The notes: generated by a model not told the origin, from the sequence alone. A stretch of 64,000 bases of DNA from Deltaproteobacteria bacterium (GCA_024644775.1 JAHEHB010000001.1:1-64000); one strand, 5' to 3'. Counted from the first letter of the stretch, positions 45,200-54,902 are shown. Translations and numbers: made by a program.

Positions 45200-45312
45200 A
45201 CGAGAGTATTTTGTGCTTGGTATTCTGACTAACCGATACACCACCATATATTCTAAACTAAATCCTAAATACGAAACACCCGATGATTTCGGCTTTTTAC
45301 GAATTCACACGA
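45200..45312. repeat. Dispersed repeat A, diverged copy 3
   Basis: The words ACGAGAGTATTTTGTGCTTGGTATTC, TAAATACGAAACACCCGATGA and the end hairpin region TTCGGCTTTTTACGAATTC match copy 2 in order and orientation. It lies between the sirtuin gene and the broken dehydrogenase gene, and overlaps the last codons of the latter. Confidence 0.65.
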
Positions 45313-46654
45313 TTGGTTCCAAATCAAAAAGGACACCCACCTCATCAGCAATCTCGCGAAGTTTGCTTAGCTGCTCCACACTCATTGGAATGCCGCGTTC
45401 GAGGTTTTCTTTACGGCAAATCTGCTCTTTTTCTCCCGGTAAAAACGTCAACCCACTACCACACTCACGGGTCAACCGAACGGCTTTTCCCAGCCTTCTT
45501 TTCGATTCCGCCAGCGGATTGAGACCATCGATTGCATACGCTTCAATGGTATGAGATACCCTCTCCGGCGTTCGGGGTTTGCCGTCGGAATCCAATTTCC
45601 GGATAAATCCTTCCGCACCTCCCCCCACCACATTATCCAACTCTATAAGCATATTTAACCCAAACCCTTTATATCCAAAATAGGTTCCTCCCAGAGGGGC
45701 GATCCAAAACTGTTCTTTGAACACATCATCGAAGGCTAGCGGGTGGTATATGTCCTCCCCGTCCGGTCCCTTTAAAAGCCCCTTTTCAACCGAATTCAAT
45801 TGAAACGAGTTTTCATAACCAAAATTCGCCAATTCTTTCTTGAGGTCGTCTTCGGTGTCGATTCTTGATAGCTCAAGATGCACCCGACGCAACGGTGTTT
45901 TTCGATCTCCTTTCCCAATGAGGAATTGTCCGTCGGCTGTCTCGCTCATACCCAAGGTGATGGCATTAAATTTGGCAACACCGATGGCGGGGCTGACAGC
46001 ACGCTGGGTTGCCGCCATATCGATGGTGATGATACCGTCATCGCAAGGAATGGACCAGCCGATCGGATTTGTACCGAACCGTTTCTTCACCCCGACATAC
46101 CGCTGCTTATTTTACGTTTCTTGTTTTTGCATTTCAACAAAAGGTTTTGTCCAAGCAGAAGACGTAGAGGTAACTTTCGCAGCAAGATCGTTTTCGGCGA
46201 CCATTTCCGAATAGATTCCACAATTGCCGAAATGAGTTGAATTCCGTATGTATGCCTTTGCATAACCAAATTGCTTCGCTTTCTGAACGACTACCGGAAT
46301 CGTTTCTGAAGCCACATAATGGCCCAACAACCCATTGGCATCTACGGTAATAATGGTGGGGTATATTTGACGGTCATAAATAAAATCATCTTTTTTTCCG
46401 TGTCTTCTTAGATATCCCGGTGTGCAAACCCGTTTAAAACCAAGAGACCTCGCGTCATCGTTTACCTTCGTATAAATGTCATCAATCCCAGCTCCGCCGA
46501 TGATCCCATGGTCGGGATCTCCCCGAAGATCCGCTTCTACCAAAATTTTCGCAGCGGCAGCGGCCTGTTTTTCCAAAAAGCCGACATTCGGGTGAACCAG
46601 GAGTGTGATTGCAAAACCGATAAGATCTTCAGCGCGATACCGACGGTGATTCAT
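45305..46654 (-). pseudogene. Malate/L-lactate dehydrogenase (Ldh2 family), interrupted by a 42-bp insertion with an in-frame TAA
   Basis: The frame encodes an Ldh2/AllD-type NAD(P) dehydrogenase: N-part RRYRAEDLIGFA, DLRGDPDHGI, NSTHFGNCGIYSEM; C-part FGTNPIGWSIP, DMAATQRAVSP, GGTYFGYKGFGLNMLIE. A TAA at 46112-46114 splits it with no frame change. Relatives read PFGG-x-x-x-x-FGTNP here; this gene reads PFV, then 14 extra codons (46094-46135) with the stop, then GVKKRFGTNP, so removing 42 bp restores exact family length. Without read-through the product lacks most of its catalytic domain. An internal GTG at 46090 could restart only the second half. Repeat A copies flank it. The start is ATG 46654, or TTG 46666. 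It could be a recent inactivation or an assembly artefact. Confidence 0.8.
46094..46135 (-). other. 42-bp insertion carrying the stop codon
   Basis: Between PFV and GVKKRFGTNP, 14 codons have no counterpart in the family; the flanks share GTTG/GTCG, as after a small duplication or excision footprint. I cannot match the inserted bases to another part of the window. Confidence 0.55.
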
Positions 46655-46721
46655 ATTTATAAGCAATCGTGTGAAATCGGTGAGTGTTAAACTTGATACT
46701 TTCGTAAAAAGTCAAGCAAGT

Positions 46722-46858
46722 AACCTTCTTGCGAGAGTGTTTTGTATTTGGTGTTCAGGATTCCGACAAACTGATATGACGGCATATTTTTTAAACAAAA
46801 TACTAAATACGAAACACTAAACACTTGATGAATTCGGCTTTTTTCGAATTCATCAAAC
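46722..46858. repeat. Dispersed repeat A, copy 2
   Basis: Reverse complement of 12916-13040: CTTGCGAGAGTGTTTTGTATTTGG, AATACTAAATACGAAACACTAAACAC and the end hairpin GATGAATTCGGC/CGAATTCATC. It sits between the broken Ldh2 gene and the GlcD-type oxidase gene. Confidence 0.75.
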
Positions 46859-46861
46859 TGG

Positions 46862-48241
46862 TCATATAAAAATCTTTCCAGGATTCATAAGTCCCTTAGG
46901 ATCCATCAACTCCTTTATCTGACGCATGAGCACATAGCTTTCTCCATGCTCGAGGGACATAAATTTTCGCTTTCCAATACCGATCCCGTGTTCACCGGTG
47001 CTGGTTCCACCGATTTTTATTGCCTGGGTAACAATCCGGTGATTAATATCTTCTAACACCGTCCATTGCTTTTCATCATTGGGATCGCCCACCATGACGA
47101 CATGCAGGTTTCCATCCCCGGCGTGACCGAAGACATATCCGATCACTTCTTTTTCTTCCACCAAATTTTGCGCAAATACAATCATCTCCGGATAACGGGA
47201 AATGGGGACGGCAGCATCAACAATGAGGGTTTCTTTTCCCGGATGAGATCGATTGATGGTTTCCCAAGCGTCGTGCCTGGCTCGCCACAGCTCCGTCCGC
47301 TCCTCTTTCTCTATGCCAAATTTAAAATCTGTGGCCCCACAATCCTCGCATAACTCTTTGGTGAGGTCGGCGGTTTCCAGCAGCATCGCTTTGCTAATTC
47401 CGTGAAATTCGCAAAAAAGAGAAGGAAATTCAGGGAGATCCAGCGCTTTTTCATGGTTCATCAGACGGATGAGTCCTGGTGTTAGAAGTTCAAGCGCAGC
47501 CGGTTCTAGTCCCGAGCCAATTAAGATCGAAACGGCTTCAGATGCGTCTTTTAGTTCCTTGAAAATAATCGTCGTCGCTAATGTATGCTGTGGGATGCCG
47601 GTTATGCGAAGCGTCGCCTCGGTGACAACCCCCAAGGTTCCTTCGGAACCAACAAAGAGCCGTGATAAACCGTAACCTGACGATGACTTATGGGCTTTAC
47701 AACCGGTATGAATCACCTTACCATCCGGTAAAACCACGATGAGCTTCATCACATAATCCGATGTGGCACCGTATTTGACGGTTTGAACACCGGAAGCGTT
47801 GTTGGCGATCATACCTCCAATCGTCGCATCCGCTCCGGGGTCTGGTGGAAAGAACAGACCGTGTTGTCCGAGCTGTCGATTCAGTTCCTTACGCAATACA
47901 CCGGGTTGAAGATCCACCTGCAGATCTTGCGGGCGAATTTCAAGAACACGGTTCATTTGTGTCATATCCATTACCAGCCCACCCTTTGTCGGGATGGGAT
48001 TTCCTTCGGTACTCGTTCCCGCCCCCCAGGGCGTAACCGGAATCGACTGCGCATAGGTCCACGTCAGAATTTTAGATATCTCTTCCGTATTCAACGGCCA
48101 GATGACGCCCGCCGGAACGGTCCCTCGATGTGGGGAAATATCTTTGCAGTGAAGGTTACGATTGGATTCACCAACAGAAAAGCGATCCGAACCGACGATG
48201 ACCGAGAGCATATCGATGTGTTCCTGGTTAAATTCTAGCAT
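46862..48241 (-). CDS. FAD-binding 2-hydroxyacid dehydrogenase (GlcD / D-lactate dehydrogenase type)
   Basis: A 459-residue flavoprotein of the VAO/FAD-binding PCMH family. The FAD-pyrophosphate loop is PVTPWGAGTSTEGNPIP near residue 69. DPGADATIGGMIANNASGVQTVKYG and SSGYGLSRLFVGSEGTLGVVTEATLRI are family signatures. The C-terminal FAD-oxidase domain includes GHAGDGNLHVV and STGEHGIGIGKRKF. It oxidises D-lactate, glycolate or a similar 2-hydroxy acid and passes electrons to an Fe-S or membrane partner; no GlcE/F-like partner is adjacent. It lies beside the broken L-lactate/malate dehydrogenase gene, so the locus may once have served lactate use. Confidence 0.9.
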   Translation of the reverse strand: MLEFNQEHIDMLSVIVGSDRFSVGESNRNLHCKDISPHRGTVPAGVIWPLNTEEISKILTWTYAQSIPVTPWGAGTSTEGNPIPTKGGLVMDMTQMNRVLEIRPQDLQVDLQPGVLRKELNRQLGQHGLFFPPDPGADATIGGMIANNASGVQTVKYGATSDYVMKLIVVLPDGKVIHTGCKAHKSSSGYGLSRLFVGSEGTLGVVTEATLRITGIPQHTLATTIIFKELKDASEAVSILIGSGLEPAALELLTPGLIRLMNHEKALDLPEFPSLFCEFHGISKAMLLETADLTKELCEDCGATDFKFGIEKEERTELWRARHDAWETINRSHPGKETLIVDAAVPISRYPEMIVFAQNLVEEKEVIGYVFGHAGDGNLHVVMVGDPNDEKQWTVLEDINHRIVTQAIKIGGTSTGEHGIGIGKRKFMSLEHGESYVLMRQIKELMDPKGLMNPGKIFI

Positions 48242-48295
48242 CTCTCGTTTTTTCCTATAAAGAGGTTAGACACGTCTCATAACTTGTCGCTGTTA

Positions 48296-49114
48296 TTACT
48301 CAAGTGCTGCATATTCCGGCACAATATCAGCCGTAAACAATTCCATTCCTTCGTACGTTTTATGATGCCTGAGCATATCTTCTATAACGCCGATGGGCAG
48401 CGTTGCGATGTGGGCGCCCACCAGTGCGGCCTCTCTTACTTGCTGGGAATTTCTAAGCGATGCCGCAAGTACCTCTGATTCAAACCGATAGTGCTCGACA
48501 ATCTGCACACATTGCTCCACCAATTCAATTCCGGAGACGATACCGTTGTCTTCAAGGAGCCGACCGTTCATTTCCATACCAACGGCGGGATAATAATCAG
48601 TCTTATCAAATTGCATCTCGGCTTTCTTTCGCAAATCGTCATCAACTCTTCCGGCAAAAGGGCTTAGAAATTTAGCCCCTGCTTTTGCCGCCAAAAAAGC
48701 CTGTTCGGGGGTAAAAACAAGTGTACAATTTATCGGTATCCCCGACGCGGTCAGCTCCCGAATCGCCTGGATGCCGTCAAACTGCGTCGCATCCGCTTTT
48801 TTAAAGGCAGGATTTACGGGAATCTTGATGTATACGTTTCCGGCTACAGGGTTAAACAATTCGTAAAGTCGCTTTCCTTGTTCGATCATTTTTTCTGCGG
48901 TAAATTCGGTAACTTCTAAGCTGACGGGTGTTTCCTTTGCAATTTCCAAAATCCGAGTAATATATTGTTTTAAATCCACTTTCTCACCGGCACCCACCCG
49001 CTTTTCAACGGCTTTTTTCAAAAGACTCGGATTGGTGGTAACCCCGTCGACCACTCCCCAATCATAGCCTTGTTGAATTTCATCCAAATCGGCACTATCA
49101 ATGAATATTTTCAC
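48296..49114 (-). CDS. Transaldolase / fructose-6-phosphate aldolase family
   Basis: A 272-residue class I aldolase. It begins MKIFIDSADLDEIQQGYDWGVVDGVTTNPSLLKK, the small-transaldolase signature. The Schiff-base lysine region is NVYIKIPV near residue 115; NCTLVFTPEQAFLAAKAGAKFLSPFAGRVDD follows. It is longer than TalC/FSA (about 215-220 residues) because of insertions near residues 36-50 and 175-190. It transfers dihydroxyacetone units in the pentose phosphate pathway or cleaves fructose-6-phosphate. It ends about 50 bases from the start side of the oxidase gene on the same strand. Confidence 0.9.
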   Translation of the reverse strand: MKIFIDSADLDEIQQGYDWGVVDGVTTNPSLLKKAVEKRVGAGEKVDLKQYITRILEIAKETPVSLEVTEFTAEKMIEQGKRLYELFNPVAGNVYIKIPVNPAFKKADATQFDGIQAIRELTASGIPINCTLVFTPEQAFLAAKAGAKFLSPFAGRVDDDLRKKAEMQFDKTDYYPAVGMEMNGRLLEDNGIVSGIELVEQCVQIVEHYRFESEVLAASLRNSQQVREAALVGAHIATLPIGVIEDMLRHHKTYEGMELFTADIVPEYAALE

Positions 49115-49388
49115 AATCGCACCTCCCTACACATTATTCGCTGTTTTCTATACATCAGAAATAAAAACTTGATTAACCGGCTTTGACCCACAATATAGTG
49201 GGTTAACGCACATAAAGTCAACCAGCTGATTCCTTCTGGCGCTTCAAGGTTGTTTAAGAACCGGTTTGACCTTGTTACAGGTTTTTTTTATGCTATGTGT
49301 AACGTTATTTGTCATGCAAGGCACTCGAGTAAAACTGGGGGTGCAAAGCTTGTGTAAATTATAAACCATTATGAGAGGAGATCCTTTT

Positions 49389-50369
49389 ATGCGGTATGAG
49401 GACGAGCTGAACGTTGCTTTAACAGCGGTTAGTAAAGCAATTACACTGTGTCAACGAGTAAAAAGACGACCCCAGGAAATTACGGCGATTGAAAAGAAGG
49501 ATCAGTCTCCGGTTACTATTGCAGATTTCAGCAGCCAGGCCATTATTAATATGGTGTTGATGGACGCATTCCCTGGCGATCCGATTGTGGGTGAAGAAAC
49601 GGCCGACGTTCTTCGAAAGGATTTAGATCTCCAACAGCGCGTGTTGGAACTTGTCAAACATACTGCAAAAACCGCAACTTCAAATCAAGTCGTCTCAGCC
49701 ATCGATTACGCCGCCCGTGAAACGGATTACAGGGGTCGATTTTGGATACTCGACCCCATTGACGGAACCAAGGGATTTCTCCGCGGTGATCAGTATGCAG
49801 TTGCTTTGGGACTGGTGGAACAGGGAAACGTCGTACTCGGTGTTCTCGGCTGTCCGAATCTTCCGATCTCACTTGAGAAGCCGAATGATGAAATCGGCTG
49901 CATCGTTTACGCGGTAAAAGAGAGCGGTGCATGGATGCGATCTTTCGAACGAAAATCGGATCAATCGATTTCCGTTGATTCCATTGTGGATACGGCAGAC
50001 GCAAAATTCTGCGAATCGTTTGAAAGCGCCCATGCATCCCATGAAACCCACCAAAAGATATCATCATCACTGGGTATGACACGCCCCCCGTTAAGAATGG
50101 ATAGCCAGGCAAAGTATACTGCCATTGCACGGGGTGACGCTTCCATATATCTTCGGTTACCAAGAAAAAAAGAGTATCAGGAAAAAATTTGGGATCATGC
50201 AGCCGGTTTCATTGTCGTTGAGGAAGCAGGTGGGAAAGTCACAGACTTTCGAGGGAATTCTTTAGATTTTTCGGCAGGAAGAAAACTGCAAAACAACAAC
50301 GGTATTGTTGCTACAAATGGTCATTTGCACCGACAGGTACTCGATGCAATCGCCCAGGTAATCGATTGA
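49389..50369 (+). CDS. 3'(2'),5'-bisphosphate nucleotidase-like phosphatase (HAL2/CysQ superfamily)
   Basis: A 326-residue Mg-dependent phosphatase of the inositol monophosphatase fold. Motifs: SPVTIADFSSQAIIN (near 37), EETADVL (Glu of the metal site), WILDPIDGTKGFLRGDQYAVALGLVE (near 118) and WDHAAGFIVVEEAGGKVTDFRG (near 262). The order and length match plant/yeast HAL2-type enzymes, which hydrolyse 3'-phosphoadenosine 5'-phosphate. In a sulfur-metabolising bacterium this would clear PAP after PAPS use. The ATG at 49389 has GAGAGGAGA ahead; the one at 49371 does not. Confidence 0.9.
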   Translation: MRYEDELNVALTAVSKAITLCQRVKRRPQEITAIEKKDQSPVTIADFSSQAIINMVLMDAFPGDPIVGEETADVLRKDLDLQQRVLELVKHTAKTATSNQVVSAIDYAARETDYRGRFWILDPIDGTKGFLRGDQYAVALGLVEQGNVVLGVLGCPNLPISLEKPNDEIGCIVYAVKESGAWMRSFERKSDQSISVDSIVDTADAKFCESFESAHASHETHQKISSSLGMTRPPLRMDSQAKYTAIARGDASIYLRLPRKKEYQEKIWDHAAGFIVVEEAGGKVTDFRGNSLDFSAGRKLQNNNGIVATNGHLHRQVLDAIAQVID

Positions 50370-50444
50370 GCCGAGTGCTTTCAATCATCAATTCAAAATG
50401 GGTTTAATCGGAATCTGTTTTTGAAATTGATTTGAGGGCTTGAT

Positions 50445-50759
50445 TTAAAAATCCGCAATCCTGGTATTTCCGAGTTTTTCTTCAGAAAGATAAAACCGGC
50501 CATCTTCGGTTACCTGAACGATACCGATCCGAACCAATCCATTCAGCGCAGCCGGCTTATAATCACGAAACCGCATTAAACGTTCTCGAAATGATGGCGG
50601 CGTCAATCCCAACTCGTCGACGGTTTTCGCTGTACTTGGATCCAGCGCTTGACGATCTCTAAAGCGCTTTATGACCTGCCGAATGGCACGTTTATTCATC
50701 ATAAAGGGAAGAGCGATGAGAAGTGCTATAAAAAAAACAATCAGTAATACGACCTGCAT
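50445..50759 (-). CDS. Small membrane-anchored protein, unknown
   Basis: A 104-residue protein. Residues 2-21 form a membrane helix (QVVLLIVFFIALLIALPFMM), followed by a strongly basic stretch (NKRAIRQVIKRFRDRQ) that places the rest in the cytoplasm. The remainder (DELGLTPPSFRERLMRFRDYKPAALNGLVRIGIVQVTEDGRFYLSEEKL) looks like a small winged-helix-type fold. A GGAG ribosome site is present. It is convergent with the phosphatase gene. I cannot name the family. Confidence 0.65.
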   Translation of the reverse strand: MQVVLLIVFFIALLIALPFMMNKRAIRQVIKRFRDRQALDPSTAKTVDELGLTPPSFRERLMRFRDYKPAALNGLVRIGIVQVTEDGRFYLSEEKLGNTRIADF

Positions 50760-50947
50760 ATAGTAAACTCCTTCTTGTGAGCCTGTTTCTATGGAAATAT
50801 TGCTCTCATTTAAATTATGTACGGTAAAGCAAGGTAAAACACAATAGATGATTGTACGCTTTCAATTTTCCAATCTATCAATTTCTTAGATGATCCTTTG
50901 TTATGTTTGGCGCACCCTTACTTTTGTGTTATAAGGACTTTCTTAAA

Positions 50948-52720
50948 ATGAAATTGCATTCTTCACAGAAAGCTTCCGTTATTCGGCAGTTGGGAACAAA
51001 CGAGCACACCATTATGGCGGTGTTAGCTGTAATGGTGGGCCTGGCGGGAGGATTTGGAGCGGTAGGATTTCGATATCTCATTGATTTTTTCCAATCTCTC
51101 GCTTACGGTTCTTCAGAAAGCTTGCTCCTTGTTGTCAAATCGGTTCCAGGATATATCCGGTGGGCAATCCCCGCATTAGGCGGATTGGTGGTCGGACCCC
51201 TTGTCTATTTCGGCGCCAGAGAAGCTAAAGGTCACGGTGTTCCAGAAGTAATGGAAGCGGTTGCCCTCAGAAATGGTTTTATTCGGAAAAGAATCGTCGT
51301 TATCAAATCACTGGCGTCTGCTATTTCCATCAGCACAGGGGGCTCCGTCGGCCGGGAAGGACCGATTGTACAAATCGGATCTGCTATTGGATCAAGCATC
51401 GGGCAGCTTCTCCATATTTCAGCTGACAGAATGCGAACTTTAGTCGGGTGTGGTGCGGCGGCCGGGGTGGCTGCAACATTCAACGCGCCCATTGCCGGTT
51501 CCATGTTTGCTCTTGAGGTCATTCTGGGTGATTTCGGTTTGGCCACTTTCAGCCCCATAATTATCTCAGGCGTTACGGCCACTGCCATCTCCCGACACTT
51601 CCTTGGAGACTTCCCGGCTTTTATTGTACCGGCTCATAAATTAGTCAGCGTATGGGAATTTCCCCTTTATCTGTTGTTGGGTATTTTTTGTGCGATCGTT
51701 GCCGTTACGTTTACCAAGGTGCTCTATTATACGGAGGATCTTTTTGACGACCTCAAATTTCCAGAATACCTAAAAGCCGTTTTAGGTGGAGCAGTTCTGG
51801 GGTTGATGGCATTGCTGTTCCCTCAATTGTTAGGTGTCGGATATGGTGCCATCGATCAATCGTTGATGGGATTGGCTTCCTGGTGGTTGCTGCTGCTCCT
51901 GATACCATGTAAAATATTGGCCACATCCATTACCATCGGCTCAGGTGGATCCGGGGGTATTTTTGCGCCCTCGCTCTTCTTAGGGGCAATGGCAGGAAGC
52001 CTCTTTGGGTTAGGGGTTCATACACTCTTTCCCGGGGTAACCGCCACCCCCGGAGCTTACGGTCTTGTTGGAATGGCAGCGGTGGTTAGTGGAACCACTC
52101 ACGGACCGCTGACGGCAATGTTAATCATCTTTGAAATGACCGGCGATTACAAAATTATTCTCCCCCTGATGACCACCTGTATCATCAGTACCCTGGCGGG
52201 GGGTCAATTCATGAAAGAGTCCATTTATACCTTAAAACTCATCCGGCGGGGAATCGATATCCGCGAAGGAAAAGAAGTCAATGTACTCAGGTCAATCCCG
52301 GTAAGAGAGGTGATGAATCCGAATGTTGACACCATACAGGAATCGTTGACCATGGGGAAATTGTCTGACATCGTATCGAAAAGCAAACATAATTCGTTTC
52401 CGGTTTTGGATACCGACGGCAATCTGACAGGGATGCTCTCATATATCGACTATCGGGAAGCGGTATTTGATGAAAGCCTGAAGGATTTAGTAGTGGTAAA
52501 GGAACTTGCCTCCCCTAAAGTTGTTTCGGTAACCGGCGATGACAATCTTTACGACGCCCTCGGGAAAATATCGGTAAGGGATTTCTCCTTGCTGCCGGTT
52601 GTGGCTTCAGATTCGCCGAAAAAACTGGTGGGGGTTTTAACCCGGCGAGATATTATGGGTGCCTATACAAAGGCCATCATCAAAAAATCGTTGTTGATCC
52701 CGCCGGAAAAAAACGAGTGA
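50948..52720 (+). CDS. ClC-family chloride channel/antiporter with CBS domains
   Basis: A 590-residue membrane protein. Selectivity-filter motifs are GGSVGREGPIVQIGSAIG (near 135, with the gating Glu), GSGGSGGIFAPSLFLGAM (near 332) and a third segment around GLVGMAAVVSGTTHGPLTAMLIIFEMTGDY. The C-terminus holds two CBS domains (about 450-570), likely binding adenine nucleotides. It moves chloride or other anions across the inner membrane. The ATG at 50948 (AAGGA ahead) is preferred; an ATG at 50903 would add 15 residues. Confidence 0.93.
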   Translation: MKLHSSQKASVIRQLGTNEHTIMAVLAVMVGLAGGFGAVGFRYLIDFFQSLAYGSSESLLLVVKSVPGYIRWAIPALGGLVVGPLVYFGAREAKGHGVPEVMEAVALRNGFIRKRIVVIKSLASAISISTGGSVGREGPIVQIGSAIGSSIGQLLHISADRMRTLVGCGAAAGVAATFNAPIAGSMFALEVILGDFGLATFSPIIISGVTATAISRHFLGDFPAFIVPAHKLVSVWEFPLYLLLGIFCAIVAVTFTKVLYYTEDLFDDLKFPEYLKAVLGGAVLGLMALLFPQLLGVGYGAIDQSLMGLASWWLLLLLIPCKILATSITIGSGGSGGIFAPSLFLGAMAGSLFGLGVHTLFPGVTATPGAYGLVGMAAVVSGTTHGPLTAMLIIFEMTGDYKIILPLMTTCIISTLAGGQFMKESIYTLKLIRRGIDIREGKEVNVLRSIPVREVMNPNVDTIQESLTMGKLSDIVSKSKHNSFPVLDTDGNLTGMLSYIDYREAVFDESLKDLVVVKELASPKVVSVTGDDNLYDALGKISVRDFSLLPVVASDSPKKLVGVLTRRDIMGAYTKAIIKKSLLIPPEKNE

Positions 52721-52726
52721 TGCCCA

Positions 52727-53620
52727 TCAGCCTTTCGTTAAAATACGAAGAACCTGATCATAATATTCCCGGCTTTCAGAATCCACCGGCGTCAAATCAA
52801 TTTCTGAAGGTGACGATGCCCCCAGGCCAAGATCGACTGCTCTGACGATTTGTTCCTGGCTGAATATATTCTGATTCATAATGGCTGCATTGCTTCCCAA
52901 TACTTTAAGCACTGCGACCCCAACGGCATCGATGGCAACTCTGTCGGTGGCAGCAAGAAACACATTTCCCTTTACCCGTTTTCCTGTTGCAGGACCTCCA
53001 TCCACAAACACATCGATTCCATCCATCACGACCAGCTCCGGTGAAAAGGGCTCATTGATTTCGGCGATCATTTTTCGCTGATGCGGAGAACCGTGCAGTT
53101 GGGACATGTAAGGATACCCATTTCGGCCGGTGGGAACAACCCCTACATGCAGCTTCAGCGAAAGGGTAAATACACCCCCAAACTGGTGGGTCTTCAAACA
53201 CCCGGTTGAAACCAGACACTCTGATTCGATGACTGGCCGCGCAATTCTAAATCCATTGGGCCAGTGACCATCGGCCGGTTTAAATTCGATCCAATCCGCA
53301 TCATTTAGATCATCGAAATCAATGACCTCCACATCTCTCTCATTCAAAAGCGGTAAGATTCTCTTGTCCTCCATGACAGATCGGGTGGGCGGATAGCTCC
53401 TGTCTCCTAAACATATGGAGTATGCACCCATCTCCCAGATCTCATCGATCAATGCAGCCAATGTGTCGTTGTGGGTCGAACCGGGAGTCGTATCCGCAGT
53501 GTTGAAATTCGGTTTAATCAGGACGGATTTGCCTTTGACGGGATTCACATCGAGCGCATTTAGAGATTTTTTCACACCATCTTTGCGGTTTTCTGTTTTT
53601 ACCAATGTGACTCGACTCAT
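52727..53620 (-). CDS. DUF362 domain protein
   Basis: A 297-residue protein of the DUF362 family: begins MSRVTLVKTENRKDGVKKSL, then GKSVLIKPNFNTADTTPGSTHNDTLAALI, AYSICLGDRS, STGCLKTHQFGGVFTLSLKLHVG and a C-terminal ATDRVAIDAVGVAVLK. Unlike many DUF362 proteins it lacks the ferredoxin-type cluster at the end. The family function is unknown. A strong GGAGG lies ahead of ATG 53620; the frame stays open to 53707, but that extension reads through a short GTTGAAC repeat. It is convergent with the ClC gene (6 bases between them). Confidence 0.85.
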   Translation of the reverse strand: MSRVTLVKTENRKDGVKKSLNALDVNPVKGKSVLIKPNFNTADTTPGSTHNDTLAALIDEIWEMGAYSICLGDRSYPPTRSVMEDKRILPLLNERDVEVIDFDDLNDADWIEFKPADGHWPNGFRIARPVIESECLVSTGCLKTHQFGGVFTLSLKLHVGVVPTGRNGYPYMSQLHGSPHQRKMIAEINEPFSPELVVMDGIDVFVDGGPATGKRVKGNVFLAATDRVAIDAVGVAVLKVLGSNAAIMNQNIFSQEQIVRAVDLGLGASSPSEIDLTPVDSESREYYDQVLRILTKG

Positions 53621-53808
53621 ACAGCCTCCTTTGTCATATCCTGGGTTGAACGGTTCGGGGTTCAACGTTCCGGGTTGAAAAATCCTGAACAACCCGTATC
53701 TGATCACCTATCAGAGGAATCCTGTTTTCATCTTTATTATACATCCGTGAACAGACTTGGTGTTAGGCTCGGTTACCGAAGGATGCCCGAAAAAATCCGA
53801 AAACCATT

Positions 53809-54849
53809 TCATTTTGGAAAAGTTTCTGCAAGATATTTGTGTAAATCGGAAGCTACGGCAATATCTACAACGTTGATGTCTCCAGATAGTATTTTACTGC
53901 GGGCAGTCTCGATTTCCTCTTTTACCTTTTGGGAAACAGCCTTGTTTGGTTTCAGCAGAAGAATGCCGCCGTTGCTGACCGATATCCAATGCTGCTTCCC
54001 AAAGGTCCCATCGATGATGCTTTGAATGATCTCATCATAAACTACTGAAAAATCAAATAATAAAGAGCTAAGGAGTACATCGGCACGGTCAATGCTTCGC
54101 TTATTTCCAATTACGTCAATGAACCATACTTTGCCGCCATCCCTGGCTTTCTTGATAGAACATGCCTGAAGCATCCCAAATGAAGCACCGTCGCCTTGAC
54201 CGAAAATTACGTCTGCACCTACTGCGATTTGATCTTGAGTATTGCGTTTAGCTCCGGCAGCGTCTGCATATGCATCCTCCCCGATGACGCTGTACAGCAG
54301 TTTCGCATCGGGGTTCGTCGATTTAAGTCCTTGAGCAAATGCCGCACTCATTCGGTTCCAGGTCGGTGGTTCGTCTGAAACGACAATTCCAACAACACTT
54401 GAACGTGTCATTCGACCGGCCAGGATTCCCGCAAGATAGGCACCCGGCCCTGGATCCGTATCGATATCACCAATCAAACCCGGCGTTACATCTTTATGAT
54501 TTTCAACCGTCGTCATCTTTACGCCGGTCTCTTTTGCGACCTCCGGGGCAACCGTTTGATAACCTGACGCATGGGTGATAATCAGTTCGCATTTCTTTTT
54601 CACCAGGTCGCGTAAAGTCGGTTTGATATCCCCATAACCCAATGCCTCGGCAAGTATTATTTTGAATCCATATTTTTCAGCGATTTTTTCAAGCCCCTCT
54701 TTTGCCTGTTCGTTCCAACCCTTGTCAGTGCCGGCTTCGGGAAGGCAAAGCCCGACAATTTTCGGCGTCGGATTCTGCGATATTGCATTGCCGGTGAACA
54801 AACCGACAGCCAATACGATAATAATCAGCGAACAAATGCTAATTTTCAT
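53809..54849 (-). CDS. BMP-family ABC transporter substrate-binding protein
   Basis: A 346-residue periplasmic binding protein of the basic-membrane-protein/PnrA family. It has an N-terminal signal (SLIIIVLAVGLFTGNAIS) without a lipobox cysteine. The mature part has KIVGLCLPEAGTDKGWNEQAKEGLEK, GIVVSDEPPTWNRMSAAFAQGLKSTNP and VIFGQGDGASFGMLQAC. Characterised members bind purine nucleosides; others may bind different solutes. It is the last gene of a four-gene importer operon (ATPase, permease, permease, receptor). Confidence 0.9.
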   Translation of the reverse strand: MKISICSLIIIVLAVGLFTGNAISQNPTPKIVGLCLPEAGTDKGWNEQAKEGLEKIAEKYGFKIILAEALGYGDIKPTLRDLVKKKCELIITHASGYQTVAPEVAKETGVKMTTVENHKDVTPGLIGDIDTDPGPGAYLAGILAGRMTRSSVVGIVVSDEPPTWNRMSAAFAQGLKSTNPDAKLLYSVIGEDAYADAAGAKRNTQDQIAVGADVIFGQGDGASFGMLQACSIKKARDGGKVWFIDVIGNKRSIDRADVLLSSLLFDFSVVYDEIIQSIIDGTFGKQHWISVSNGGILLLKPNKAVSQKVKEEIETARSKILSGDINVVDIAVASDLHKYLAETFPK

Positions 54850-54902
54850 TGTACCCTCCTTATGATTGGTTCAAAGTTTTCTTTAATCCAGAGCCACGTT
54901 AC

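Noticed and set aside
46112..46114. TAA in the Ldh2 gene as a recoded codon
   Set aside because: UAA is not known as a Sec or Pyl codon in bacteria, and the surrounding 14 codons are extra relative to the family, so an insertion explains it better.
53640..53690. GTTGAACGG/GGTTCAAC repeats upstream of the DUF362 gene
   Set aside because: Short, low-complexity repeats of one word with no consistent spacing; not enough to call an operator or mobile element.
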